Part shown: positions 8,367 through 16,340 of the stretch, one piece after another
Numbering within the stretch: position 1 is the stretch's first letter
Layout of the letters: each line of letters starts with the position of its first letter
From: Bradyrhizobium sp. CCBAU 51627
Lineage (GTDB): Bacteria > Pseudomonadota > Alphaproteobacteria > Rhizobiales > Xanthobacteraceae
Direction of reading: 5' to 3'
NCBI RefSeq assembly: GCF_028128765.1
Contig: NZ_LBJG01000024.1
Coordinates: 1,364,001-1,428,000, forward strand
Length of the DNA stretch: 64,000 bases
Notes under the pieces: generated by a model
Seen by the model: the letters and a program-made list of their open reading frames with translations, nothing else
Told to the model about the DNA's origin: nothing
The model's database searches: none
Position numbers and translations under genes: made by a program

Positions 8367-9440
8367 ATGAGCAAGAAACAATATCGGATCGCGGTCATTC
8401 CCGGCGACGGCATCGGCAAGGAAGTGATGCCCGAAGGCCTGCGCGTTCTGGAGGCAGCCGCGAAGAAGCACGGCGTATCCCTGCAGTTCGATCATTTCGA
8501 CTTCTCGTCCTGGGACTATTACGAGAAGCACGGCCAGATGATGCCGGACGACTGGAAAGAGAAGATCGGCAAGCACGACGCGATCTATTTCGGCGCAGTC
8601 GGCTGGCCGGCAAAAATTCCGGATCACGTCTCGCTGTGGGGCTCGCTGATCAAGTTCCGTCGCGAGTTCGACCAATACGTGAATTTGCGGCCCGTGCGCC
8701 TGATGCCCGGCGTGCCGTCGCCGCTCGCGAACCGCAAGCCCGGCGATATCGACTTCTGGGTGGTGCGCGAGAACACCGAAGGTGAATATTCGTCCGTCGG
8801 CGGCCGCATGTTCCCGGACACCGACCGCGAGTTCGTGACGCAGCAGACGGTGATGACCCGCACCGGCGTCGACCGCATCCTGAAATTCGCCTTCGAGCTC
8901 GCCCAGTCGCGGCCGAAGAAGCATCTGACCTCGGCGACGAAGTCGAACGGCATCTCCATCACGATGCCCTATTGGGACGAGCGCGTGGAGGCGATGGCCA
9001 AGAAGTTTCCGGGCGTGAAGTGGGACAAGTACCACATCGACATTCTCACGGCGAATTTCGTGCTGCATCCCGACTGGTTCGATGTTGTGGTCGGCTCGAA
9101 CCTGTTCGGCGACATCCTGTCCGACCTCGGTCCGGCCTGCACCGGCACCATCGGCATCGCGCCCTCAGGCAACATCAATCCCGAGGGCGATTTCCCCTCA
9201 GTGTTCGAACCGGTGCACGGCTCGGCCCCTGACATCGCAGGGCAGGGCATCGCCAACCCGATCGGCATGATCTGGTCGGGCGCGATGATGCTCGAGCATC
9301 TCGGTGAAAAGGAAGCCGGCAAGTCGATCGTCGACGCCATCGAGCGCACACTCGCCGAACGCACGCTGCGCACCAAGGATCTCGGCGGCAATGCCGATAC
9401 CACGGCGTGCGGCAAGGCGGTCGCGGATATGGTGGATTAG
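8367..9440 (+). CDS. Tartrate/D-malate-type dehydrogenase (isocitrate/isopropylmalate dehydrogenase family)
   Basis: A 357-residue NAD-dependent beta-decarboxylating dehydrogenase. It has the N-terminal IAVIPGDGIGKEVMPEGLRV, the substrate/metal motifs ENTEGEYSSVGGR and VGSNLFGDILSDLGP, and the adenine-binding VFEPVHGSAPDIAGQGIANP. The absence of an LeuB-type loop and the WDYYEKHGQMMP segment match tartrate dehydrogenase / D-malate dehydrogenase (TtuC, DmlA), which oxidise D-malate, tartrate and related acids to pyruvate or oxaloglycolate with CO2 release. ATG at 8367 is chosen because it starts the conserved domain. It is a single gene, divergent from the SDR-like gene, with a palindromic repeat after it. 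Confidence 0.85.
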   Translation: MSKKQYRIAVIPGDGIGKEVMPEGLRVLEAAAKKHGVSLQFDHFDFSSWDYYEKHGQMMPDDWKEKIGKHDAIYFGAVGWPAKIPDHVSLWGSLIKFRREFDQYVNLRPVRLMPGVPSPLANRKPGDIDFWVVRENTEGEYSSVGGRMFPDTDREFVTQQTVMTRTGVDRILKFAFELAQSRPKKHLTSATKSNGISITMPYWDERVEAMAKKFPGVKWDKYHIDILTANFVLHPDWFDVVVGSNLFGDILSDLGPACTGTIGIAPSGNINPEGDFPSVFEPVHGSAPDIAGQGIANPIGMIWSGAMMLEHLGEKEAGKSIVDAIERTLAERTLRTKDLGGNADTTACGKAVADMVD

Positions 9441-9449
9441 GTGTTGGTC

Positions 9450-9595
9450 TTCCCCTCTCCCCTTGTGGGAGAGGGTGGCTCGCCGCGATAGCGGCGAGCC
9501 GGGTGAGCGACTATCCTAACGGACAGTCTTGCAAGCGGCGACAACCCCTCATCCGGCGCTTCGCGCCACCTTCTCCCACAAGGGGAGAAGGGAAG
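9450..9595. repeat. Long intergenic inverted repeat with CTCTCCC/GGGAGAG arms
   Basis: Two 30-bp arms, TTCCCCTCTCCCCTTGTGGG and onward at 9450-9479, and its imperfect complement at 9566-9595, enclose about 86 bases with a GGCTCGCCGCGATAGCGGCG hairpin. The element fills the gap between the convergent tartrate dehydrogenase and HcxB-like genes. I remember closely similar palindromes from many rhizobial intergenic regions. Confidence 0.8.
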
Positions 9596-9616
9596 AGGAG
9601 CGCCTCTGGCCCGCAA

Positions 9617-10690
9617 TTAGCCCGCGATCGTCTCGATTGCCGCCTGATCCAGCCCGAACTTCTTGCCGGCCTCCAGAATCTCCTGCCACGTGGTCGGATC
9701 GACCGGAATGCCTTCGGCGAGCCGCTTCGTCTTGGTCTCGCGCTCGGGGTCGCCGGCGATTCTGACTTTATCGACGCCGGGGGCGGGCGGTGAGGCGGTG
9801 TGCCAGGCGACGAAGCTCTCGACCTCGCGCGCGAGGTTCTCGCCGGTGCCGAGCTTGTCGGGATCGATGACGATGGAAAGCATGCCGTTGAGGACGTTGT
9901 ACTTGCCGTCGGACGGGCCCTTGACCACCTGGCCGCCGGAGAGCGCGCCGCCGAGAATTTCGCACACCAGCGCGAGCCCTGAACCCTTGTGCTCGCCGAA
10001 CGGCAGGATGGCGCCGTGCGGCGGGATCACGGTGTAGCGCGGATTGGTGGTCGGCTTGCCTTCGTTGTCGATGATGGTGCCGGGCTCGAGCTCGACGCCC
10101 TTGTTGTGGGCGACGCGGGTCTTGCCTTGCGCGATCCTGCTGGTGGCGAAGTCGAGCACGATGGGGTCCTTGTCCCTGCGCGGAATGCCGACGCAGAACG
10201 GGTTGGTGCCGTGGCGCGCGTCGCTGCCGCCCCAGGGCGCCACGATCGGGCGCGAGATCACGTTGACGAAGTGGATCGAGACCAGCCCGTGATCGATGCA
10301 CTGCTCGGCCCAATGGCCGATGCGACCGATATGGTGCGAGTTGGAAAGACCGACGAGGCACACGCCGTTGCGCTTGGCGCGCTCGGCCGCCAGCTCCATC
10401 GCTTCATGGCCGATCACCTGGCCGTAGCCGGTGAGGCCGTCGAGGGTGAGAAGCGGACCCGTGTCGAGCACAATCTTGACGTGCTGGTTCACGGCGAGGC
10501 CGCCATTCACGACGCTCTGGACATAGCGCGGGATCATGCCGACGCCGTGAGAGTCGTGTCCCCTCAGATTGGCCTCGACGAGATTGGTGGACACCAGCTC
10601 GGCTTCGCGGTCCGAGGAGCCGCCGGCCTTGACGATAGCGCGAATGGCGTTGGTGAGCGGTTCTGCCTTGACGGTGCGATAGTCGGCCAT
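9617..10690 (-). CDS. Malate/lactate/ureidoglycolate (Ldh2) family dehydrogenase, HcxB-like
   Basis: A 357-residue NAD(P)-dependent 2-hydroxyacid dehydrogenase of the Ldh2/YlbC family (not the Rossmann LDH). Diagnostic stretches are EANLRGHDSHGVGMIPRYV, the catalytic-region NSHHIGRIGHWAEQC, GTNPFCVGIPR and FGEHKGSGLALVCEILGGAL. The pattern matches E. coli HcxB (YbiC) from memory better than the ureidoglycolate enzyme AllD, but both remain possible. ATG at 10690 has AGGATAAGAG before it. It is the third gene of a tight operon after the M20 hydrolase and the 2-hydroxyacid dehydrogenase, with gaps of 11 and 12 bases. Confidence 0.85.
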   Translation of the reverse strand: MADYRTVKAEPLTNAIRAIVKAGGSSDREAELVSTNLVEANLRGHDSHGVGMIPRYVQSVVNGGLAVNQHVKIVLDTGPLLTLDGLTGYGQVIGHEAMELAAERAKRNGVCLVGLSNSHHIGRIGHWAEQCIDHGLVSIHFVNVISRPIVAPWGGSDARHGTNPFCVGIPRRDKDPIVLDFATSRIAQGKTRVAHNKGVELEPGTIIDNEGKPTTNPRYTVIPPHGAILPFGEHKGSGLALVCEILGGALSGGQVVKGPSDGKYNVLNGMLSIVIDPDKLGTGENLAREVESFVAWHTASPPAPGVDKVRIAGDPERETKTKRLAEGIPVDPTTWQEILEAGKKFGLDQAAIETIAG

Positions 10691-10701
10691 TGTTGTTGCT
10701 C

Positions 10702-11613
10702 TTATCCTTTCACGATCCGGCGACAATGGACCCATGCTGCTTCAATGAGGTTTACGCTCGCTTCCGGCGTGCGGAACGCCGAATGCGCCGACAGCGTCAC
10801 GTTCGGAATCTTCGTCAGCGGATGGTCGGCTGGCAACGGCTCGATGTTGAAGACATCGAGGCCTGCGTGGCGGATGTGACCGGACTTCAGCGCGTCGATC
10901 ATTGCCTGTTCGTCAACGATGGCGCCGCGCGCGGTGTTGATGAGGACGACGCCCGGTTTCATCTTGGCGATTGTCTCGCGCGTGACCATGCCGCGGGTCT
11001 CGTCATTGAGCAGCAGGTGTAGCGACACGACGTCGCTCTTCGCCAGCAGAGTATCGAGATCGGTGAACTCCACGCCTGGATGGCTCCTCGGCGAGCGGTT
11101 CCAGGCAATCACCTTCATGCCGCTGCCCGAGGCTATGCGCGCGACCTCGGCGGCGATGCCGCCGAATCCGATCAGGCCGAGCGTCTTGCCGGTGAGCTGC
11201 ATGCCGTCCTCGCGCAGCCAGTTTCCGGCGCGCATCTCGCGGTCCATCATCGCGATGACGCGGGCCGAGGCCCACATCAGCGCAATCGCCGCTTCCGCCA
11301 CCGCGGTGTCGCCGTAACCCTTGATCAGGTGCACGGAGATGCCGAGCTCGGCGAGCTCCTCCGGGTTCATGTAGCTGCGCGCGCCGGTGCCGAGGAATAC
11401 GACGTGCTTCAGGCCTGTGCACCTCTTGGCGACCTCGGTCGGCAGTGCGGTGTGGTCCACGATCGCGATTTCGGCGCCGTCGAGAACTTCCGGATACTGC
11501 TCGGGCTTGATGTCGGGGTCCCTGTGGATCCGAATCCTGGGATCGCCTGGCTTCTCGAGCCGCTCCATGATCACGGCAAGGGCTTCGTTGGCGTCGACGA
11601 AAACTCCGCGCAT
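10702..11613 (-). CDS. D-isomer specific 2-hydroxyacid dehydrogenase
   Basis: A 303-residue NAD-dependent 2-hydroxyacid dehydrogenase, close in pattern to phosphoglycerate/hydroxypyruvate reductases. The nucleotide fold is GKTLGLIGFGGIAAEVARIA. The catalytic set is present: Arg in NTARGAIVDE, Glu in DVFNIEPLP and His in TLSAHSAFRTPE. It has no ACT domain, so it is not a full SerA. It lies between an M20 amidohydrolase and an HcxB-like dehydrogenase, so the operon carries two unrelated 2-hydroxyacid dehydrogenases, perhaps to interconvert D and L hydroxyacids through the ketoacid. The substrate is not determined. Confidence 0.88.
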   Translation of the reverse strand: MRGVFVDANEALAVIMERLEKPGDPRIRIHRDPDIKPEQYPEVLDGAEIAIVDHTALPTEVAKRCTGLKHVVFLGTGARSYMNPEELAELGISVHLIKGYGDTAVAEAAIALMWASARVIAMMDREMRAGNWLREDGMQLTGKTLGLIGFGGIAAEVARIASGSGMKVIAWNRSPRSHPGVEFTDLDTLLAKSDVVSLHLLLNDETRGMVTRETIAKMKPGVVLINTARGAIVDEQAMIDALKSGHIRHAGLDVFNIEPLPADHPLTKIPNVTLSAHSAFRTPEASVNLIEAAWVHCRRIVKG

Positions 11614-11625
11614 GTCTCTCTCCGA

Positions 11626-12876
11626 TCAGGACACGACGCCGGCGATCGCCAGCACGGTGTGCATCAGCACGTTGGTGCCCGCGGTGCAGTCGCCCTGCGT
11701 GGCATCTTCCAGTTCGTTGTGGCTGATGCCGTCCTTGCACGGCACGAACACCATGGCCGCCGGCATGACGGTGTTGAGATTGCAGGCATCGTGGCCGGCG
11801 CCGGAAGTTATCCGACGCGAGGAATAGCCGAGCGTCTTGGCCGCGTTCTCGACCGCTGCAATCAGCTTCGGATCGAAGTGCGTCGGCGGCTTGCGCCAGA
11901 CGAGATCAATCTTGACCTCGACCTTGCGGCGCGCGGCGATCTCTGCAATCGCGGCGCGCAGGTCGCGGTCGAGCGCGTCCATGATGGCGCCGTCCGCGCT
12001 GCGGCAATCCATGGTGAAGGCGATCTCGCCGGGAATGACGTTGCGCGAGGGGTTCGCGATCACGGCCTCGCCGATGGTGCCGACCGCGTTCGGCCCGTGC
12101 TTTTTGGCAATCGCCTCCATCGCCAGTACGATCTCGGACAGCGTCGCCAGCGCATCGCGCCGCAGCGGCATCGGCGTCGAGCCGGCGTGGCTCTCGAAGC
12201 CGGAAATCCTGCCATCGTACCAGAGCACGCCCTGGCCGGAATCGACGACGCCGATGGTCTTGCCCTCGGCCTCCAGGATCGGGCCTTGCTCGATGTGCAG
12301 CTCGACGAAGCAGCCGAGCTTCTGGAAGCCGACCGGCTTGTCGCCGCGATAGCCGATGGCATCGAGCGCCTGACCGACGGTCGTGCCCTCGATATCCTTG
12401 CGCGACAGGATGTCGTCGGTGGTGAAGTCGCCGACGTAAGCGGCGGAGGCCATCATCGCCGGCGCAAAGCGTGAGCCTTCCTCGTTGGTCCAGTTGACGA
12501 CGCAGATCGGAGCTTCGGTTTCGATGCCGGCGTCGTTCAGCGTGCGGATCACTTCGAGCGCGCCCAGCGTTCCCAGGATGCCGTCATACTTGCCGCCGGT
12601 CGGTTGGGTGTCGAGGTGCGAGCCGATGCCGACAGGCAGCTTCGACATGTCTCGGCCCTTGCGCAGGCCGAATTGCGAGCCGAGGGCATCGACATGCACT
12701 TCAAGCCCAGCCTCCTCACAGGCTTTTCGGAACCAGTCTCGAACCTGTTTGTCTTCGCTGCTGAGCGTCAATCGCCTTACGCCACCTTTGGCCGTCCCGC
12801 CGAACTGCGCGGTCTCGTGGATCGATCCCCAGAGGCGGGCGGAATCGATTTGCAGGTTTGTGGCGGCTCGGCTCAT
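11626..12876 (-). CDS. M20-family Zn-dependent amidohydrolase (N-carbamoyl amino acid / allantoate hydrolase type)
   Basis: A 416-residue binuclear metalloamidase of the HyuC/AllC/beta-ureidopropionase group. Metal-binding pieces are visible in order: GIGSHLDTQPTGGKYDGILG, NWTNEEGSRFAPAMM, CFVELHIEQGPILE and the late TSGAGHDACNLN. The dimerisation lid with SGFESHAGSTPMPLRRDAL is also present. Such enzymes release carbamate and ammonia from N-carbamoyl amino acids, ureidopropionate or allantoate. It is first in the three-gene operon, and its partners suggest that the product is carried on as a hydroxy- or oxo-acid. Which ureido substrate is used cannot be decided here. Confidence 0.9.
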   Translation of the reverse strand: MSRAATNLQIDSARLWGSIHETAQFGGTAKGGVRRLTLSSEDKQVRDWFRKACEEAGLEVHVDALGSQFGLRKGRDMSKLPVGIGSHLDTQPTGGKYDGILGTLGALEVIRTLNDAGIETEAPICVVNWTNEEGSRFAPAMMASAAYVGDFTTDDILSRKDIEGTTVGQALDAIGYRGDKPVGFQKLGCFVELHIEQGPILEAEGKTIGVVDSGQGVLWYDGRISGFESHAGSTPMPLRRDALATLSEIVLAMEAIAKKHGPNAVGTIGEAVIANPSRNVIPGEIAFTMDCRSADGAIMDALDRDLRAAIAEIAARRKVEVKIDLVWRKPPTHFDPKLIAAVENAAKTLGYSSRRITSGAGHDACNLNTVMPAAMVFVPCKDGISHNELEDATQGDCTAGTNVLMHTVLAIAGVVS

Positions 12877-12959
12877 GCGGTCGGTCTCTCAGTTGTCGTT
12901 CCGGGTTCGATGCTGTCGCATCGCCCCGGATTGACGTTGAAGGTTGTCCGGCGCCTTTC

Positions 12960-13877
12960 TCAATGACGCGCCGCTGCGGCCGCGTCAACCGCGAGGCTGC
13001 TCTGCGCAATCTGCCGTGCCAGCTCGGCGACGCGCTCCACCGCGACGACGTCGGGCGAGGCGAGCCAGCTTGCGGTGAAGGTCAGCGGGGCGATCGCGAG
13101 ATCGGTGTCGAGCAGTTGCAGTCGGCCGTCGGCGAGCTCGTTCTCGACGATGGCATCGGGGATCACGGCAATGCCGAGCCCCTCGACCGCCATGTGGATG
13201 ACGGTGGCCAGCGAAGCGGAGGCATGCAGGCGGATCGGCGGCAGCTCAGGGCGGTCGAACACCTCGCGCACGGCCTCGTAAGGCTTGGTCTTGCGCGGGA
13301 AGGTGATGATCGGAAACCGCGCGAGATTGGAGAGCGTCGCCGGGCCGTCGCCGAGCCCGAGTGAGGGGCTCGCGAGAAAGCCGATCGGATAATCGGCGAG
13401 CACGCGGTTGTGCACGCCGGAGGCCGACAGCGGCCCGACCACGAAGGCCAGCTCGATCTCCTGCGCAAGCAGCCGTGCGGTGAGGTTCGGCGTGATGTCG
13501 ACTTCGATCTCCAGCGACAGGTTCGGGTAGACCTCGTTCACACTCTTCACCAGTCGCGGGAGCCAGGTGTGCACGATGGTTTCCGCAACACCGAGCCGCA
13601 TCACGCCGCGCATCGCCGAACGGTCGCCGATCTCCGCCATCATCGCGGCGCGGAGGCCGATCAGTTTTTCCGCATAGACCATCATCTGCCGTCCGCTCGG
13701 GGTGGGCGACGCTACGCGGTGATCGCGGTTCAGGAGCTTCACGCCCATCTCGCGTTCGAGCTGGGCGATGCGCTGGGAGATCGCCGGCTGGGTCGTATTG
13801 AGCCGTGCTGCCGCGCCGCGGAAGCTGCCAAGCTTCACAACCCAGAGGAAGGTTTCGATCGATCTGAAGTCCAGCAT
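12960..13877 (-). CDS. LysR family transcriptional regulator
   Basis: A 305-residue LysR-type regulator. The N-terminal winged helix is clear (FRGAAARLNTTQPAISQRIA), followed by the linker helix and a periplasmic-binding-like effector domain from about residue 95. It is divergent from the DUF1445/binding-protein/LivHMGF unit with a 119-bp gap that holds a LysR-type palindrome (13894-13922). The simplest reading is that it controls this uptake operon together with itself. The M20 operon lies 83 bases downstream on the same strand and could be part of the same response. Confidence 0.92.
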   Translation of the reverse strand: MLDFRSIETFLWVVKLGSFRGAAARLNTTQPAISQRIAQLEREMGVKLLNRDHRVASPTPSGRQMMVYAEKLIGLRAAMMAEIGDRSAMRGVMRLGVAETIVHTWLPRLVKSVNEVYPNLSLEIEVDITPNLTARLLAQEIELAFVVGPLSASGVHNRVLADYPIGFLASPSLGLGDGPATLSNLARFPIITFPRKTKPYEAVREVFDRPELPPIRLHASASLATVIHMAVEGLGIAVIPDAIVENELADGRLQLLDTDLAIAPLTFTASWLASPDVVAVERVAELARQIAQSSLAVDAAAAARH

Positions 13878-13893
13878 TGGAAGGATGTTCCAA

Positions 13894-13922
13894 ATCGATA
13901 AAATGAATTTATCGATATCGAT
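13894..13922. promoter_or_regulatory. LysR-type operator palindrome (T-N11-A)
   Basis: An ATCGATAAA arm at 13894-13902 and a TTTATCGAT arm at 13908-13916 form a perfect 9-bp inverted repeat around 5 bases. The T at 13899 and A at 13911 give the T-N11-A spacing of LysR boxes. A second palindrome, ATCGATATCGAT at 13911-13922, overlaps the right arm. The site is 17 bases upstream of the lysR start and about 75 bases before the divergent gene, the usual place for autoregulation and activation. Confidence 0.7.
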
Positions 13923-13996
13923 TAGAAAGGAAGATTAGACTTTATAGCACGCTTGGTGTTGGCTGTCTTTGTCGAGTTTATAGGCAGGTCGATCGC

Positions 13997-14812
13997 ATGA
14001 CTGTTTTGGTGGCAGCGCAGCAAACTGAAACGCCTGACACGCTCCCCAGCCGCCAGGCGCGGCTCGCCTACCGCAGCGGCCAGGTCGGCTCGACCGCCGG
14101 GGTTGCCCCCGGCTTCGTCCAGGGCAATCTGGCGATCCTGCCGGCGGAATACGCCAGCGCCTTTCACCGCTTCTGTCAGCTCAATCCGAAACCGTGCCCG
14201 ATCATCGGTATGTCGGATGTGGGCAGCCCGCACATTCCCGCGCTCGGCGCCGATCTCGACATTCGCACCGATGTGCCGCGCTACCGCGTGTGGCGCGATG
14301 GCGAAGTCGTCGATGAGCCCACCGACATCACCAGCTACTGGCGCGACGACCTCGTGACCTTCGTGCTCGGCTGCTCGTTTTCGTTTGAAGAGGCTCTGCT
14401 CGAGGAGGGCATGCCGATCCGGCATATCGAGCAGAACGTGCGCGTGCCGATGTACCGCACCAACATCGCCTGCGGCGTGTCGGGTCCGTTCGCGGGACCG
14501 ATGGTCGTCTCGATGCGCCCGTTCAAGCCGGCCGATGCGATCCGCGCGGTGCAGATCACCTCTCGCTATCCGGCCGTGCACGGCGCGCCCGTGCATCTCG
14601 GTCATCCGCATCTGATCGGCATCAAGGATATTGCCAAGCCCGACTATGGTGATCCCGTGCCTGTCGCCGACGACGAGATCCCGGTGTTCTGGGCCTGCGG
14701 CGTGACGCCGCAATCGGTGATCAATGCCGCAAAACTTCCGTTCGCGATCACGCATTCGCCCGGCCTGATGCTGGTGACGGATCTCAAGAACAGGGCCATG
14801 GCCGTGATTTAG
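13997..14812 (+). CDS. DUF1445 / YcsI-type putative hydro-lyase (D-glutamate cyclase-like)
   Basis: A 271-residue cytoplasmic protein of the DUF1445 (UPF0317) family. Hallmarks are the opening GSTAGVAPGFVQGNLAILP, the central LVTFVLGCSFSFEEALLEEG with a conserved Cys, VRVPMYRTNIAC, and the end HSPGLMLVTDLKN. Members are annotated as putative hydro-lyases, and mammalian relatives are D-glutamate cyclases. It is the first gene after the LysR operator and is followed 89 bases later by the binding protein of a Liv-type importer. It may dehydrate or lactamise the imported compound; this is inferred from position only. Confidence 0.88.
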   Translation: MTVLVAAQQTETPDTLPSRQARLAYRSGQVGSTAGVAPGFVQGNLAILPAEYASAFHRFCQLNPKPCPIIGMSDVGSPHIPALGADLDIRTDVPRYRVWRDGEVVDEPTDITSYWRDDLVTFVLGCSFSFEEALLEEGMPIRHIEQNVRVPMYRTNIACGVSGPFAGPMVVSMRPFKPADAIRAVQITSRYPAVHGAPVHLGHPHLIGIKDIAKPDYGDPVPVADDEIPVFWACGVTPQSVINAAKLPFAITHSPGLMLVTDLKNRAMAVI

Positions 14813-14901
14813 TGGGCAGCGTCTGCTGCTTCTTCGAGCTTTACCGCATCCACCAATCGCTTCATTCGATCAGCCGAAATTCAGGAACAGGGGACTTTGC
14901 C

Positions 14902-16146
14902 ATGACAATCACTCGCCGCGACGTGCTGCTGGGAGCCACCGCCACTGCCGCGCTGGTGCCGCTAGCGGCGCGGGCCCAGAGCTCCGAAGTCGTGATCGGC
15001 GTGATCTATCCGTTCTCCGGCGGCAGTGCGCAGCAGGGCGTCGACGCGCAGAAGGCCTATGAGACCGCGCTCGAGGTCATCAACAAGAGCGCCGATTTCG
15101 ACCTGCCGCTGGCGAAGGGCGAGGGCCTGCCCGGCCTCGGCGGCGCCAAGATCCGTCTTGTCTTCGCCGACCACCAGGCCGATCCGCAGAAGGGCCGCGC
15201 CGAAGCCGAGCGCCTGATCACGCAGGAGAAGGTCTGCGCCATCATCGGCACCTACCAGAGCGCGGTTGCCGTCACCGTCAGCCAGATCTGCGAGCGCTAC
15301 CAGATCCCGTTCGTCTCGGCCGACAACTCCTCGCCCAGCCTGCATCGCCGCGGCCTCAAATATTACTTCCGCGCCGCCCCGCATGACGAGATGTATTCGG
15401 CGGCAATGTTCGACTTCTTCGACGCCATGAAGAAAAAGGGCACCAAGATCGAGACGCTGTCGCTGTTCCACGAAGATACGATCTTCGGCACCGATTCCGG
15501 CAATGCCCAGACCAAGATCGCCAGCGAACGCGGCTACAAGATCGTCACCGACATCAAGTACCGCGCCAACTCGCCCTCGCTCTCGGCCGAGGTGCAGCAG
15601 CTCAAGACCGCCAACGCCGATGTGCTGATGCCTTCGAGCTACACCACCGACGGCATTCTGCTGGTCAAGACCATGGCCGAGCTCGGCTACAAGCCGAACG
15701 CGATCGTGGCGCAGGACGCCGGCTTCTCCGAGAAGGCGCTCTATGATGCCGTCGGCGACAAGCTCGAAGGCGTGATCTCGCGCGGCACCTTCTCGCTGGA
15801 TCTCGCGCAGAAGCGCCCGATGGTCGGCAAGATCAACGAGATGTTCAAGGCCCGTTCGGGCAAGGATTTCAACGACCTCACCTCGCGCCAGTTCATGGGC
15901 CTGATCATTCTGGCGGATGCCATCAGCCGTGCCAAGTCGACTGACGGCGAGAAGATCCGCGATGCGCTCGCCGCAACCGACATCCCGGGCGAGCAGACCA
16001 TCATGCCCTGGAAGCGCGTCAAGTTCGACGAGATGGGCCAGAACAACGACGCCGACCCGGTACTGCTGCAATATGTCGGCGGCAAGTTCGTCACCATCTT
16101 CCCGCCGCAGGCCGCGATCGCGGAAGCGATCTGGCCGATGAAGTAA
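14902..16146 (+). CDS. Branched-chain-type ABC transporter substrate-binding protein
   Basis: A 414-residue Peripla_BP_6 (LivJ-like) binding protein. The N-terminus MTITRRDVLLG followed by a hydrophobic run ending ARAQ has the twin-arginine look, so export through Tat is likely. The mature part begins VVIGVIYPFSGGSAQQGVDA and keeps the hinge segment CAIIGTYQSAVAVTVSQ. ATG at 14902 is chosen because it starts the signal peptide. It is first of the set binding protein, LivH, LivM, LivG, LivF and is separated from livH by a palindromic repeat. Ligands of this family include amino acids, amides, urea and aromatic acids; the true one is unknown. Confidence 0.9.
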   Translation: MTITRRDVLLGATATAALVPLAARAQSSEVVIGVIYPFSGGSAQQGVDAQKAYETALEVINKSADFDLPLAKGEGLPGLGGAKIRLVFADHQADPQKGRAEAERLITQEKVCAIIGTYQSAVAVTVSQICERYQIPFVSADNSSPSLHRRGLKYYFRAAPHDEMYSAAMFDFFDAMKKKGTKIETLSLFHEDTIFGTDSGNAQTKIASERGYKIVTDIKYRANSPSLSAEVQQLKTANADVLMPSSYTTDGILLVKTMAELGYKPNAIVAQDAGFSEKALYDAVGDKLEGVISRGTFSLDLAQKRPMVGKINEMFKARSGKDFNDLTSRQFMGLIILADAISRAKSTDGEKIRDALAATDIPGEQTIMPWKRVKFDEMGQNNDADPVLLQYVGGKFVTIFPPQAAIAEAIWPMK

Positions 16147-16200
16147 GCGGGGCAGGAACCAAGCACCTTGGCAGTCTAGCCAATCGAGCTGCCTCCCCGC

Positions 16201-16290
16201 GACGTCATTGCGAGCGAAGCGAAGCAATCCAGAAATGTATCCACGGGGACACTCTGGATTGCTTCGTCGCAAGGGCTCCTCGCAATGACG
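16201..16290. repeat. Dispersed palindrome, family A (copy 2 of 5), between binding protein and permease
   Basis: A copy of the family A palindrome (arms from GACGTCATTGCGAGCGAAGC and TCTGGATTGCTTCG to CGCAATGACG). It lies inside an operon, between the binding-protein stop and the livH start. In other bacteria, such hairpins protect the upstream binding-protein mRNA from 3' decay and raise its level relative to the permeases; the position here fits that role. Confidence 0.88.
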
Positions 16291-16340
16291 GAGGAGGTAG
16301 CTTCGGCTCTCATTCTGAGCGAATCTCGGGGGACGATACA

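Noticed and set aside
9617..10690. Ureidoglycolate dehydrogenase AllD
   Set aside because: The family is right, but the EANLRGHDSHG and NSHHIGRIGHWAEQ pattern agrees better with HcxB from memory; kept only as an alternative.
11080..12474. A 464-codon plus-strand open frame opposite the M20 hydrolase
   Set aside because: Antisense shadow with His/Arg/Gly-rich composition and no ribosome site.
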